Assembly (NCBI GenBank): GCA_003136395.1
Contig: PLEH01000053.1
Location: 1-32,135, forward strand
Origin: Phenylobacterium sp.
Lineage (GTDB): Bacteria; Pseudomonadota; Alphaproteobacteria; Caulobacterales; Caulobacteraceae
DNA length: 32,135 bases
Direction of reading: 5' to 3'
The notes under the pieces were generated by a model that was not told the DNA's origin, ran no database searches, and saw only the letters and a list, made by a program, of their open reading frames with translations. Position numbers and translations under genes: made by a program. This document shows, one piece after another, positions 23,270 to 31,798 of the stretch; the stretch's first letter is position 1; each line of letters begins with the position of its first letter.

Positions 23270-24256
23270 ATGGCCGCCCGCAAGCCGAAAGTCATCGTCA
23301 CGCGAAAACTCCCCGATCCGGTGGAGACGCGGATGCGCGAACTGTTCGACACCGAGCTCAACCTCACCGACGCGCCGTTGACCCGCGCCCAGCTCTCCGA
23401 CGCGGTCGCCCGGGCCGATGTGCTGGCCCCGACCATCACCGACAAGATCGATGAGACCCTGCTGGCCCGCGCCGGGCCGCAGCTGAAGCTGATCGCCAAC
23501 TTCGGGGCCGGCATCGACCACATCGACGTGGCCGCCGCCAACGCCAGGGGGATCACCGTCACCAATACGCCGGGCGTGCTCACGGAGGACACCGCCGATC
23601 TGACCATGGCGCTGATCATGGCGGTGGCCCGCCGGATCGTCGAAGGCGCCAATGTCACCCAGGCCGGCGAGTTCACCGGCTGGACCCCCACATGGATGAT
23701 GGGGCGCCGGATCACCGGCAAGCGGCTGGGGATCATCGGCATGGGCCGGATCGGCCAGGCGGTGGCGCGCCGGGCGCGCGCCTTCGGCCTGCAGATCCAC
23801 TACCACAACCGAAAACCGGTCAGCCCGCGGATCGCCGAGGAGCTGGAGGCCACCTACTGGGAGAGTCTCGACCAGATGCTGGGCCGCACCGACATCATCA
23901 CGGTCCACTCGCCGCACACGCCGGCCACCTATCACCTGCTCTCGGCCAGGCGGCTGAAGCTTCTGCAGCCCCACGCCATCCTGATCAACACCGCCCGCGG
24001 CGAGATCATCGACGAGACGGCGCTGGCCGAGCTCCTGAAATCGGGCGCCATCGCCGGCGCCGGCCTCGACGTCTTCGAGTTCGAGCCGAAGATCAATCCG
24101 AAGCTGCTGGGCCTGCCCAACGCGGTCCTCTTGCCCCACCTGGGCTCGGCGACCATCGAGGGTCGCATCGACATGGGCGAGAAGGTGATCATCAACATCC
24201 GCACCTGGATGGACGGCCACAAGCCGCCGGACCGGGTCATCCCGTCGATGATGTGA
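23270..24256 (+). CDS. D-isomer-specific 2-hydroxyacid dehydrogenase (glyoxylate/hydroxypyruvate reductase-like)
   Basis: 328 residues, NAD(P)-dependent, cytoplasmic. The substrate domain carries LIANFGAGIDHIDVAAA, followed by the nucleotide-binding GMGRIGQAVARRA (GxGxxG at 157-162). The catalytic triad is Arg 243 (NTARGEIID), Glu 272 (DVFEFEP) and His 290 (LLPHLGSATIEGR). The residues after the second strand of the Rossmann fold (YHNRKPV) are basic, suggesting use of NADPH as in glyoxylate reductases. The exact 2-keto acid substrate cannot be settled. The stop is followed 4 bases later by repeat B, which separates it from the convergent MoeB-like gene. Confidence 0.93.
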   Translation: MAARKPKVIVTRKLPDPVETRMRELFDTELNLTDAPLTRAQLSDAVARADVLAPTITDKIDETLLARAGPQLKLIANFGAGIDHIDVAAANARGITVTNTPGVLTEDTADLTMALIMAVARRIVEGANVTQAGEFTGWTPTWMMGRRITGKRLGIIGMGRIGQAVARRARAFGLQIHYHNRKPVSPRIAEELEATYWESLDQMLGRTDIITVHSPHTPATYHLLSARRLKLLQPHAILINTARGEIIDETALAELLKSGAIAGAGLDVFEFEPKINPKLLGLPNAVLLPHLGSATIEGRIDMGEKVIINIRTWMDGHKPPDRVIPSMM

Positions 24257-24260
24257 GCTA

Positions 24261-24398
24261 TCCCTCCCCGTTCCGGGGAGGGTGGCGAGCAAAGCGAGAC
24301 GGGTGGGGAGGTGTGGGCCGGCGTGCTGAGACCGCGCTTGAACGCGACTCCCCCACCCTGATCGCTGCGCGATCTGTCCCTCCCCATCAGGGGAGGGA
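24261..24398. repeat. Intergenic palindromic element B (family A/B/C), overlapping the MoeB-like gene end
   Basis: About 138 bp and nearly colinear with element A (shared gcgagacgggtggggaggtgtgggcc and cgcttgaacgcgactcccccaccctgat). The left hairpin is CCCTCCCCG/CGGGGAGGG. The right hairpin is CCCTCCCC-ATCA-GGGGAGGG (24378-24397). The stop codon of the minus-strand MoeB-like gene (24387-24389) lies in the loop of the right hairpin. Confidence 0.88.
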
Positions 24399-25130
24399 GG
24401 AACACACCGGACACTCCGGGTCGGCGCCCACCTTCACCGTCCGCGTCTCCGCCGAGAGCGCGTCGTAGATCAGCAGGCGCCCCGTCAGCGGCTCGCCCGC
24501 GCCCGTGACCAGCTTGATCGCCTCGAGCGCCATCATCGAGCCGACGACGCCGGCCAGGGCCCCCACAACCCCGACCGCGACGCAGGTCTCGGCGTCGGGT
24601 GGAATTTCAGGGACCAGGCAGCGATAGCAGGGCTTGCCGGCGAAGACGCCCACCTGGCCGGTCCAGCGGCCGATGGCGCCGGAGATGAGCGGCTTGCCGT
24701 GGCGCACGCAGGCGGCGTTGACCTCATAGCGGACGGCGAAGTTGTCGGTGCCGTCGAGCACGATGTCGACGCCCTCCACCAGCTCGTCGGCGTTCGCGGC
24801 GCTGAAGGCCTCATTGAGGCCGGCCACGAAGATGTGCGGGTTGAGCGCCGCCAAACGGTCGGTCCCGGCCTCGGCCTTGGGCCGCCCGATATCGTCTTCA
24901 GTGAAGAGCACCTGACGCTGCAGGTTGGAGAGGTCCACCGCGTCCGGGTCGACCAGGATCAGCGTTCCGATCCCGGCGGCGGCCAGGTAGAGGGCGGCGG
25001 GCGAGCCCAGGCCGCCGGCGCCGACGATGAGCGCGCGCGCGGCCTTCAGCTTCTGCTGGCCCGGGCCGCCCACCTCGCGCAGCACCAGGTGGCGGGCGTA
25101 GCGCTCGATCTCGGCGTCGGTGAAGGCCAT
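24387..25130 (-). CDS. moeB: HesA/MoeB/ThiF-family adenylyltransferase (E1-like)
   Basis: About 247 residues. Activates the C-terminus of a ubiquitin-like sulfur carrier (MoaD or ThiS) by adenylation. The ATP-binding GAGGLGSPAALYLAAAGIGTLILVD is followed by DLSNLQRQVLF and DGTDNFAVRYEVN. A CxxC pair (CYRC) and a second one near the C-terminus (CPVC) form the zinc site of MoeB and ThiF. A cysteine in AETCVAVGVVG sits where ThiF has its persulfide cysteine. Assignment to molybdopterin or thiamine synthesis is open, as no partner gene is near. ATGs at 25130 and 25139 are both possible. The last residues (SSLP) and the stop are encoded by repeat B. Confidence 0.9.
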   Translation of the reverse strand: MAFTDAEIERYARHLVLREVGGPGQQKLKAARALIVGAGGLGSPAALYLAAAGIGTLILVDPDAVDLSNLQRQVLFTEDDIGRPKAEAGTDRLAALNPHIFVAGLNEAFSAANADELVEGVDIVLDGTDNFAVRYEVNAACVRHGKPLISGAIGRWTGQVGVFAGKPCYRCLVPEIPPDAETCVAVGVVGALAGVVGSMMALEAIKLVTGAGEPLTGRLLIYDALSAETRTVKVGADPECPVCSSLP

Positions 25131-25279
25131 GGGGGCCATCTTGGCGCCCAGCCGCGCATGCGCAACCCGCATCGCGGCGCCGGTCGCATGCGGCGGCTCA
25201 TTCGTCGCTCTGGATCGCGACGGGCGCTTCGCGCTAGTCCATAGGCGAGGATGACGCCCCGGGGGGAGCCTGAAGACCC

Positions 25280-26140
25280 ATGCTGAAGATGATCCGGGGG
25301 CTCGCCGCCGCCGCCCTGCTCGCCACCGCCGCCCAGGCCGCGCCACCCTCGCAACCGGCCGATCCCGCGCCCGTCATCGCGGCCGAGCACGCCTTCGCGG
25401 CCCGCGCCGCGGTCGTCGGGGTCGCGCCGAGCTTCCTGGAATATATGACCGACGACGCCATCGTCTTCAGCCCGGACCCGTTGCTGGCCCGGGCGGTCTA
25501 TGGCGGCCGCCCGCCGCCCAAGCTCCCGAAGGACGGCGGGACGCTGCTGAACTGGTGGCCCAATTTCGCTGGGATCTCACGGTCCGGCGACCTCGGCTTC
25601 ACCACCGGGCCGGCGAGCGTCAACAGCGGCAAGCCGCGAGTCTTCTACTTCACTGTCTGGGCCCGCCAGCCCGACGGCGGCTGGAAGTGGGTCTACGACG
25701 GCGGCGTCGAGGCCGACGGGGCGGCGGCGGTCGGCCCAGAGGCCACGCCCATCGCCCTGCCGCCGGGGGACGCGCGGCCCATGGCCCCGGACGCCGCCAT
25801 GAACCAGGTCCGCGCCGCCGAGATCGCGCTCGCCGCCCGCGCCAGGACCGATGTCGTGGCGGCCCTCAAGGCGGTTCTGGCGCCTGACGCGCGCGTGCAG
25901 GGTTCGGATCTTGGACCGGCGACGACCGCGGCCGCGGTGGACAGGGAACTGGCGACCCGCGCCAAGGTCATCGCCTTCGGACCGATCGGCGGCGGCGCCT
26001 CGCACGCCGGCGACCTCGTCTGGACCTACGGCGACGCGCGCTGGGCGGAGGGCCGCGGCCACTATGTCCGGATCTGGCAACGCCGCGCCGGCAAGTGGGC
26101 GCTGGTGTTCGATCAGATCATCAAGGTTTCCCTCCCCTAA
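25280..26140 (+). CDS. Secreted protein with two NTF2-like (DUF4440-type) domains
   Basis: 286 residues. A signal peptide (MLKMIRGLAAAALLATAAQA) is followed by two similar halves. Each begins with an Ala-rich helix (APVIAAEHAFAARAAVVG; MNQVRAAEIALAARARTDVV), continues with a 'DDAIVFSP'/'PDARVQGS' strand and a 'SGDLGFTTG'/'AGDLVWTYG' strand, and ends in a 'W...GGWKWVYD' / 'W...GKWALVFD' strand. This is the NTF2/SnoaL-like layout, so I read it as a tandem duplication. Ligand or enzymatic role is unknown. The last codons (KVSLP) and the TAA stop are part of repeat C. It is divergent from the MoeB-like gene and convergent with DUF2244. Confidence 0.8.
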   Translation: MLKMIRGLAAAALLATAAQAAPPSQPADPAPVIAAEHAFAARAAVVGVAPSFLEYMTDDAIVFSPDPLLARAVYGGRPPPKLPKDGGTLLNWWPNFAGISRSGDLGFTTGPASVNSGKPRVFYFTVWARQPDGGWKWVYDGGVEADGAAAVGPEATPIALPPGDARPMAPDAAMNQVRAAEIALAARARTDVVAALKAVLAPDARVQGSDLGPATTAAAVDRELATRAKVIAFGPIGGGASHAGDLVWTYGDARWAEGRGHYVRIWQRRAGKWALVFDQIIKVSLP

Positions 26141-26262
26141 TGGGAGGGTGGCCGGCGAAGCGAGACGGGTGGGGAGGTGTGGGTCGGGACTCTGAGTCGG
26201 CGCTTTAACGCGACTGCCCCAACCTGATCGCTGCGCGATCTGTCCCTCCCCATTAAGGGGGG
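26129..26262. repeat. Intergenic palindromic element C (family A/B/C), overlapping the preceding gene end
   Basis: About 134 bp, the same family as A and B (shared gcgaagcgagacgggtggggaggtgtggg, cgcgactg/cccc and gatcgctgcgcgatctgtccctcccc). The left hairpin is CCCTCCC/GGGAGGG with the TAA stop of the upstream gene (26138-26140) in its loop region. The right hairpin is CCCTCCCC...GGGGGG. It ends about four bases before the stop of the convergent DUF2244 gene. Confidence 0.87.
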
Positions 26263-26265
26263 AAA

Positions 26266-26739
26266 CTAGCCCCGCTCGCGGCGCGCTTCCCAGATCGCCT
26301 GTTCCAGGGCCCGGGCGAAGTCGGCGCGCTCGCCGGGGCTGAGCGCCTGGGCGACGGGCACGTCCTTTCCGGAGAGCGCCAGGCGCACCCCGATTGTGCG
26401 CTCCTCGTCCTTCTCGACGGTGACACGGGTGAAGGCCGTCGGGCTTTCCCAGACGACCTTGGTCCAGTTGGGCGCCTCGTGGGTGACCACCACGTCGCGC
26501 GCGGTGATGGTCACCCGCTCGATCCGCCGCGCGCCGGCGAAGCTGACCGCGAAGGCCACGATCACCGCCAGCACGTCGAGGGCCATGAAGAACGGCACCA
26601 GCGTCGCGCCGTAATAGACGAAGACCGCCGAGGAGACGCAGTTGCAGAGCGTCACCACGGCGATCAGGATGATGAAGCCACGCTCGGAGAGCGATCGGTG
26701 CGGCCTGATCACCGCGTCCATGTAGGTCTGGCCGAGCAT
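26266..26739 (-). CDS. DUF2244 integral membrane protein
   Basis: 157 residues. It begins with RPHRSLSERGFIILIAVVTL, the family's conserved entry into the first of two membrane spans. The second span is VPFFMALDVLAVIVAFAVSF. A soluble beta-rich domain follows (RRIERVTITARDVVVTHEAPNWTKVVWESPTAFTRVTV), then a helix (LSPGERADFARALEQAIWEARR). This matches DUF2244, often found near cytochrome oxidase genes in alphaproteobacteria, though none is here. Function unknown. It is divergent from nth and convergent with the double-NTF2-like gene across repeat C. The start at 26739 could also be the ATG six codons later. Confidence 0.87.
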   Translation of the reverse strand: MLGQTYMDAVIRPHRSLSERGFIILIAVVTLCNCVSSAVFVYYGATLVPFFMALDVLAVIVAFAVSFAGARRIERVTITARDVVVTHEAPNWTKVVWESPTAFTRVTVEKDEERTIGVRLALSGKDVPVAQALSPGERADFARALEQAIWEARRERG

Positions 26740-26807
26740 GCGGACGCGAACATAGGCCCGGAAACCGCCTTGGCGGAAGGCCGCGCGGCAACCATTCTGC
26801 GCTTCAG

Positions 26808-27509
26808 ATGGCCAAGACCCCGAGACTCACGAAAAAAAAGCCCCGCGCGAAGCGCCTCGCGCCGGCCGAAGAGGCCCGGATCGCCGAGATCTTCCGGCGC
26901 TTCGAAGAGCAGGAGAGCGACCCCCGCACCGAGCTCGACTATGGAAGCCCCTTCGAGCTGGTCACCGCCGTGGCGCTCTCGGCCCAGGCAACGGACGTCT
27001 CGGTGAACAAGGCCACCGACCGGCTCTTCAAGGTGGCCGATACGCCGGCCAAGATGCTCGCCCTGGGCGAGGCGGGCCTGAAGCCCTTCATCTCCTCGAT
27101 CGGCCTCTTCAACACCAAGGCCAAGAACGTCATCGCCATGAGCCGAATCCTCGTGGAGCAGTATGGCGGCGAAGTCCCGCTGACCCGCGAGGCCCTGCAG
27201 GCCCTGCCCGGCGTCGGGCGCAAGACCGCCTCGGTGGTGCTGAACGAGCTGCGCATCGAGCCGGCCATCGCCGTGGACACCCACGTCTTCCGCGTCTCCC
27301 ACCGCCTGGGCCTGGCCAACGGCAAGACGCCGGACCAGGTGGAGGCCGAGCTCATGGCGATCGTGCCGGCGCCGCTCCAGACCCGCGCCCACCACTGGCT
27401 CATCCTGCACGGCCGCTACGTCTGCGTGGCGCGCCGGCCGAAGTGCGAAGATTGCGTGGTGGGCGACCTCTGCCCCAGCCGGAAGCTGTTCGTCCCGCGG
27501 GGCGCCTAA
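26808..27509 (+). CDS. nth: Endonuclease III (DNA glycosylase/AP lyase)
   Basis: 233 residues. Base-excision repair enzyme that removes oxidised pyrimidines and nicks abasic sites. The helix-hairpin-helix is LPGVGRKTA with catalytic Lys 139; the catalytic Asp is 157 (AVDTHVFRVSHRLGL). The C-terminal [4Fe-4S] cluster ligands are Cys 206, 213, 216 and 222 (CVARRPKCEDCVVGDLC, spacing 6-2-5). A basic N-terminal extension of about 18 residues (TKKKPRAKR) may aid DNA binding. The stop codon overlaps that of the convergent YciI gene by several bases. Confidence 0.97.
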   Translation: MAKTPRLTKKKPRAKRLAPAEEARIAEIFRRFEEQESDPRTELDYGSPFELVTAVALSAQATDVSVNKATDRLFKVADTPAKMLALGEAGLKPFISSIGLFNTKAKNVIAMSRILVEQYGGEVPLTREALQALPGVGRKTASVVLNELRIEPAIAVDTHVFRVSHRLGLANGKTPDQVEAELMAIVPAPLQTRAHHWLILHGRYVCVARRPKCEDCVVGDLCPSRKLFVPRGA

Positions 27510-27871
27510 AGCGGTCGCGTCTGGGACCCCGCCACCTCGCGCATCTCCATGACGCCTTCCCAGCCCGGCATGTGGTCGGCGTGGAGTTGCATGAACTCGA
27601 CGGCCAGCGCCAGACCCTCATCGCGGTCCTTCACCTCGAAGACCGCGTAGCCGCCGATCGCTTCCTTGGTTTCGGAGAATGGGCCATCGAGGACGGAGAC
27701 CTTGCCGCGGGCGTTGGCGATCCGTGCGCCCATGGCGAGCGGCATGAGGCCCCCGTCGTCGAGCATCCGGCCCGCGGCGATCTCACGGGTCGCGAGGGTG
27801 TGCATCGCCTCCATTAGCTCAGGCGTCGGTCCCATGGTGGCGGCCGAGGTGATGATGAACATGACGCGCAT
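27506..27871 (-). CDS. YciI-family (DGPF domain) protein
   Basis: 121 residues from the ATG at 27871 (MRVMFIITSAATMG). The DGPFSETKEAIGGYAVFEVKDRDEGLALA segment is the DGPF motif of the YCII-related family. These are small ferredoxin-like-fold proteins often found next to ECF sigma factors. No sigma factor gene is next to it here. The longer start in the track (27973) adds a Ser/Arg-rich stretch unlike the family. The 189-base gap upstream (27872-28060) shows no gene. Tail-to-tail overlap with nth is 4 bases. Biochemical role is uncertain. Confidence 0.9.
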   Translation of the reverse strand: MRVMFIITSAATMGPTPELMEAMHTLATREIAAGRMLDDGGLMPLAMGARIANARGKVSVLDGPFSETKEAIGGYAVFEVKDRDEGLALAVEFMQLHADHMPGWEGVMEMREVAGSQTRPL

Positions 27872-28060
27872 CTGGCGATCTCTCCGTGCGGCGATCCGGA
27901 GCGACATCGCCGCGGCAGCTCGCGGACAGGATGACGAACCGGCCCCCTCAGCGTCCGACATTCGGCTTTTCACAAAATCTCAGCGCCTGTCGCCCACGTT
28001 GCGGCGAACACCGATCTTCTGTAAGCCCCGCCCTCGCCTCCGCCGCCGGAAAGCCCAGCA

Positions 28061-29050
28061 ATGCCAGACCTCTACGACGTCGCCGCGATCGGCAACGCCA
28101 TCGTCGACGTGATCGCGCCGGCGGACGACGCCTTCCTGGCGGCTAACAGCCTCGACAAGGGCGCGATGATGCTGGTCGATCAGGCCCAGTCGCAGGCGCT
28201 CTACGCCAAGATGGCGGCGGGCGTAGAGACCTCTGGCGGCTCGGCGGGCAACACCATCGCCGGCGTCGCCAGCTACGGCGGCAAGGCGGCCTATCTGGGC
28301 AAGGTGGCCGACGACCCGCTCGGCAAGGTTTTCGCTCACGACATGCGCGCCGTCGGCGCCCACTTCGACACCGTCCCCCTGGTGGGCGGCAAGGCCACCG
28401 CGGTCTCGATGATCAACGTCACGCCCGACGGCCAGCGCACCATGTGCACCTTCCTGGGCGCCTCGGTGGAGTTCACCGACGCCGATGTGGACAAGGACGT
28501 CATCGAAGGCGCGAAGATCGTCTACCTGGAGGGCTACCTCTTCGACGCCGAACCGGCCCGCCGGGCCTTCGCCAAGGCCGCGGCGCTCGCGCATGGCTCG
28601 GGACGGATGATCGCGCTGACGCTCTCCGACGGCTTCGTGGTGGAACGCCACCGCGCCGGCCTGATGGGCTTCATCGAGGGCCAGGTGGACCTCCTGTTCG
28701 CCAACGACAGCGAGATCCGCGCCCTCTTCCAGACCGACGACTTCGACACGGCCGTCGAGGCGCTGCGCCCGCACGTGAAGCTGGCCGCCGTCACCCGCGG
28801 CGCCGCCGGCTCGGTGGTGCTCAGCCAGGGCGAACGGCTGTCGGTGAAGGCCGAAGCGGTGCAGAAAGTCGTGGACACCACCGGCGCTGGCGACCAATAC
28901 GCAGCCGGATTCATGTTCGGCCTTTCGCGGGGGCGGCCGCTGCAGCAATGCGGCCAACTGGGCTCTCTCGCGGCGGCCGAGGTGATATCGCACTACGGTC
29001 CGCGTCCGCTGGTCTCGCTCAAGGACCTCGCCGCGGCGAAGGGATATTAG
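28061..29050 (+). CDS. PfkB-family kinase (adenosine kinase-like)
   Basis: 329 residues. Ribokinase fold: the N-terminal signature GGSAGNTIAGVASYGGKAAYLGKVADDPLGK and the C-terminal ATP/active-site signature DTTGAGDQYAAGFMFG, with the catalytic Asp in GAGD, are both intact. Close relatives in Caulobacter-like genomes are usually annotated as adenosine kinase; sugar kinase activity cannot be excluded. Its stop (TAG) lies only three bases before the hisB ATG, so it heads the histidine transcription unit. This is notable because histidine synthesis yields the purine intermediate AICAR and consumes ATP. Whether the link is functional is inference. Confidence 0.88.
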   Translation: MPDLYDVAAIGNAIVDVIAPADDAFLAANSLDKGAMMLVDQAQSQALYAKMAAGVETSGGSAGNTIAGVASYGGKAAYLGKVADDPLGKVFAHDMRAVGAHFDTVPLVGGKATAVSMINVTPDGQRTMCTFLGASVEFTDADVDKDVIEGAKIVYLEGYLFDAEPARRAFAKAAALAHGSGRMIALTLSDGFVVERHRAGLMGFIEGQVDLLFANDSEIRALFQTDDFDTAVEALRPHVKLAAVTRGAAGSVVLSQGERLSVKAEAVQKVVDTTGAGDQYAAGFMFGLSRGRPLQQCGQLGSLAAAEVISHYGPRPLVSLKDLAAAKGY

Positions 29051-29053
29051 ACG

Positions 29054-29644
29054 ATGGCCCGCACGGCGGAGGTTGTCCGCAACACCAAGGAGACCCAGAT
29101 CCGGATCGTGCTCGATCTGGACGGCTCGGGCTCGTCCACGGTTTCCACCGGCATCGGCTTCTTCGACCACATGCTGGAGAGCTTCATCCGGCACGGCGGG
29201 TTCGACGCCACCATCGAGACCAAGGGCGACCTGCACATCGACATGCACCACACGGTGGAAGACACCGGGATCGTGCTCGGCCAGGCGTTCGCCCAGGCGC
29301 TGGACGGCTTCAAGGGCGTGCGCCGGTTCGGCCACGCCTATATTCCCATGGACGAGACCCTGACGCGAGCCGCCATCGACCTGTCCAACCGGCCGTACCT
29401 GATCTGGAACGTGTCCTATTTGACCCCGAAGGTGGGTGATATGGACACCGAGCTCTTCAAGGAGTTCCACCAGGCCTTCGCCATGAACTGCGGCGCCTGC
29501 GTGCACCTTGAGACCCTCTACGGGAAGAACTCACACCACATCGCCGAGAGCGGCTTCAAGGCGCTGGCGCGCGCCCTGCGCCACGCCGTCGAACTCGACC
29601 CCAAGACCCACGGCCACGCACCTTCCACCAAGGGCGTGCTCTAG
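29054..29644 (+). CDS. hisB: Imidazoleglycerol-phosphate dehydratase
   Basis: 196 residues, the monofunctional form (no phosphatase domain). Sixth step of histidine synthesis, giving imidazole-acetol phosphate. The metal-binding motifs are clear: FFDHML, DMHHTVEDTGIVLG in the first half and NSHHIAESGFKALARAL in the second. Starts 3 bases after the kinase gene and is followed 11 bases later by hisH. Confidence 0.97.
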   Translation: MARTAEVVRNTKETQIRIVLDLDGSGSSTVSTGIGFFDHMLESFIRHGGFDATIETKGDLHIDMHHTVEDTGIVLGQAFAQALDGFKGVRRFGHAYIPMDETLTRAAIDLSNRPYLIWNVSYLTPKVGDMDTELFKEFHQAFAMNCGACVHLETLYGKNSHHIAESGFKALARALRHAVELDPKTHGHAPSTKGVL

Positions 29645-29655
29645 GATTTTTCCCC

Positions 29656-30294
29656 ATGCAGAGCGTCGCCCTGATCAACTACGGGTCGGGCAACCTTCGC
29701 TCGGCCGAAAAGGCCCTCATCCGCGCCGCGGACGGGAAGAGCGAGATCGTGGTCACCGATGACCCGGACGTCGTCGCCGCCGCCGACCGCGTCGTGCTGC
29801 CGGGCGTCGGCGCGTTCGCCTCCTGCATGGCCGCGCTCGAGGCCCGGTCCGGCGTCATCGAGGCGATGACCGAGGCGGTGCACGGCAAGGGCGCGCCGTT
29901 CCTGGGCATCTGCGTCGGCATGCAGCTCCTGGCCTCCCGCGGCCTGGAGTTCGGCGAGACGCCGGGCCTCGACTGGATCGCCGGCGATGTGCGCAGGCTG
30001 GTCGACGGCGGCGACCCGGCCATCAAGATCCCGCACATGGGCTGGAACAGCCTCTCCGGCGTCACCGACCAGCCGCTGTTCGCGGGCCTGAAGACTGGGC
30101 AGACCGTCTATTTCACCCACTCCTTCGCCTTTTTCCCGAAGGACGAGGCCGATGTGGCGGCCTATGTGGAGCACGGCGAACGGTTCCCTGCGGCCGTGGC
30201 GCGCGGCAATGTGGCCGGCGTGCAGTTCCACCCGGAGAAGAGCCAAGCCTCCGGCCTCGGCCTTCTCGCCCGCTTCCTGGAGTGGCAGCCTTGA
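29656..30294 (+). CDS. hisH: Imidazole glycerol phosphate synthase, glutamine amidotransferase subunit
   Basis: 212 residues, class I glutaminase. The nucleophile Cys lies in LGICVGMQLL, and the His-Glu pair in VQFHPEKSQ completes the triad. The N-terminal INYGSGNLRSAEKAL and PGVGAFASCM are typical of HisH. It delivers ammonia to HisF, which is encoded two genes on. Its stop overlaps the probable hisA start. Confidence 0.97.
   Translation: MQSVALINYGSGNLRSAEKALIRAADGKSEIVVTDDPDVVAAADRVVLPGVGAFASCMAALEARSGVIEAMTEAVHGKGAPFLGICVGMQLLASRGLEFGETPGLDWIAGDVRRLVDGGDPAIKIPHMGWNSLSGVTDQPLFAGLKTGQTVYFTHSFAFFPKDEADVAAYVEHGERFPAAVARGNVAGVQFHPEKSQASGLGLLARFLEWQP
30279..30282 (+). promoter_or_regulatory. 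Ribosome binding site favouring the hisA TTG start
   Basis: GGAG lies within the end of hisH, 8 bases before a TTG at 30291. The GTG at 30282 used by the ORF track overlaps this GGAG and has no Shine-Dalgarno of its own. Confidence 0.55.
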
Positions 30295-31013
30295 TCCTCT
30301 ATCCCGCCATCGACCTGAAGGACGGCCACTGTGTCCGCGTGGTGCACGGCGACCTGTCGACGGCGACGGTGTTCAACACCTCCCCGGCCGCCCAGGCCCG
30401 CGCCTGGGTCGAGGGCGGCTTCCATTGGATCCACGTGGTCGACCTGAACGGCGCGGTCTCCGGCAAGGCGGTGAACCAGGCCGCGGTGGAGGAAATCCTC
30501 AACGCCGTCTCCGTGCCGGTGCAGCTGGGCGGCGGCATCCGCACCCTGGCCGATATCGAGGGCTGGATCGAGGCGGGCGTCTCCCGCGTGATCCTGGGCA
30601 CGGTCGCCGTCCGCCAGCCGGAGATCGTCCGCGAGGCCGCCAAGGCCTGGCCCGAGCAGATCGCCGTCAGCGTCGACGTGCGCAAGGGCAAGGTCGCCGT
30701 ACAGGGCTGGACGGAGGACAGCGACCTCGACGCCATCACCGTCGCCAAGCGGTTCGAGGACGTGGGCGTCTCGGCCCTGATCATCACCGATATCGACCGT
30801 GACGGCACGACCATGGGCTTCAACGTCGAAGCCTTCGGGGTCATCGCCGACGCGGTGGCGATCCCGGTGATAGCGGCCGGAGGCCTGGCCACCGTCGACG
30901 ACATCGTGCGGCTCAAGGCCCGCAAGGGGACGAAGATCGCCGGCGCGGTGCTCGGCCGCGCGCTCTACAACGGCGACATCGTGCCGGCCGCCGCCCTGAA
31001 GGCCGCGGCCTGA
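30291..31013 (+). CDS. hisA: ProFAR isomerase (1-(5-phosphoribosyl)-5-[(5-phosphoribosylamino)methylideneamino]imidazole-4-carboxamide isomerase)
   Basis: 240 residues if translation begins at the TTG at 30291 ([17 protein letters not shown]); the track uses a GTG three codons earlier. The TTG has GGAG eight bases upstream and gives the family's usual MILxPAIDL start. It overlaps the hisH stop (TTGA). TIM barrel with the catalytic Asp in AIDLKDG and a second Asp in [12 protein letters not shown]; the phosphate-binding [14 protein letters not shown] and [13 protein letters not shown] are intact. Carries out the fourth step of histidine synthesis. Its stop overlaps the hisF start by one base (TGATG). 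Confidence 0.96.
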   Translation: MILYPAIDLKDGHCVRVVHGDLSTATVFNTSPAAQARAWVEGGFHWIHVVDLNGAVSGKAVNQAAVEEILNAVSVPVQLGGGIRTLADIEGWIEAGVSRVILGTVAVRQPEIVREAAKAWPEQIAVSVDVRKGKVAVQGWTEDSDLDAITVAKRFEDVGVSALIITDIDRDGTTMGFNVEAFGVIADAVAIPVIAAGGLATVDDIVRLKARKGTKIAGAVLGRALYNGDIVPAAALKAAA

Positions 31014-31798
31014 TGTTGCGCGTGCGCGTCATCCCCTGCCTGGACGTCAAGGACGGCCGGGTGGTGAAGGGCGTGCGGTTCGTGTCCTTACGCGACGCCG
31101 GCGACCCGGTGGAGCAGGCGAGGGCTTACGACGCCGCCGGCGCCGACGAACTGATGTTCCTCGACATCACCGCCAGCCACGAGAACCGGGGCACCATCCT
31201 CGACGTGGTGGCCCGCACGGCCGACGTCTGTTTCATGCCGCTCTCGGTGGGCGGCGGCATCCGCACCGTCGAGGACGCGCGCCGCCTGCTGCTGGCCGGC
31301 GCCGACAAGATCTCGATCAACACCGCCGCCGTCGAGAACCGCGACCTGATCGCCGCCTGCGCCGACGCCTTCGGCAGCCAGGCCACCGTGGTGGCCATCG
31401 ACGCCAAGCGGGTGGGCCCCTCAACAGGAGCGGGGGCCTGGCGCGTCTTCACCTACGGCGGACGCACCGACACCGGCCTGGACGTCGTGGACTACGCCGC
31501 CGAAGCGGTTTCGCGGGGCGCGGGCGAGATCCTGCTCACCTCCATGGACCGCGACGGGGCCAAGATCGGCTACGACCTCGATCTCCTGAAGGCGGTGACG
31601 GGCGCGGTCTCGGTGCCGGTGATCGCCTCGGGCGGGGCGGGGAACGCCCAGCACATGGTGGACGCGGTGACCAAGGGCCACGCCGACGCGGTGCTGGCCG
31701 CGTCGATCTTCCACTTCGGCGAGGTCTCGATCTCCGAGGTGAAGCGCGCCATGGCCGCCGCCCACATCCCGGTCCGCCAGACGGAGATCGCCGCATGA
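31013..31798 (+). CDS. hisF: Imidazole glycerol phosphate synthase, cyclase subunit
   Basis: 261 residues. The partner of HisH, closing the imidazole ring and releasing AICAR. Starts [20 protein letters not shown] with the catalytic Asp in CLDVKDG; the second catalytic Asp lies in [12 protein letters not shown]. Phosphate sites are [13 protein letters not shown] and [13 protein letters not shown]. It overlaps hisA by one base and hisE by four, so the three are probably translationally coupled. Confidence 0.97.
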   Translation: MLRVRVIPCLDVKDGRVVKGVRFVSLRDAGDPVEQARAYDAAGADELMFLDITASHENRGTILDVVARTADVCFMPLSVGGGIRTVEDARRLLLAGADKISINTAAVENRDLIAACADAFGSQATVVAIDAKRVGPSTGAGAWRVFTYGGRTDTGLDVVDYAAEAVSRGAGEILLTSMDRDGAKIGYDLDLLKAVTGAVSVPVIASGGAGNAQHMVDAVTKGHADAVLAASIFHFGEVSISEVKRAMAAAHIPVRQTEIAA

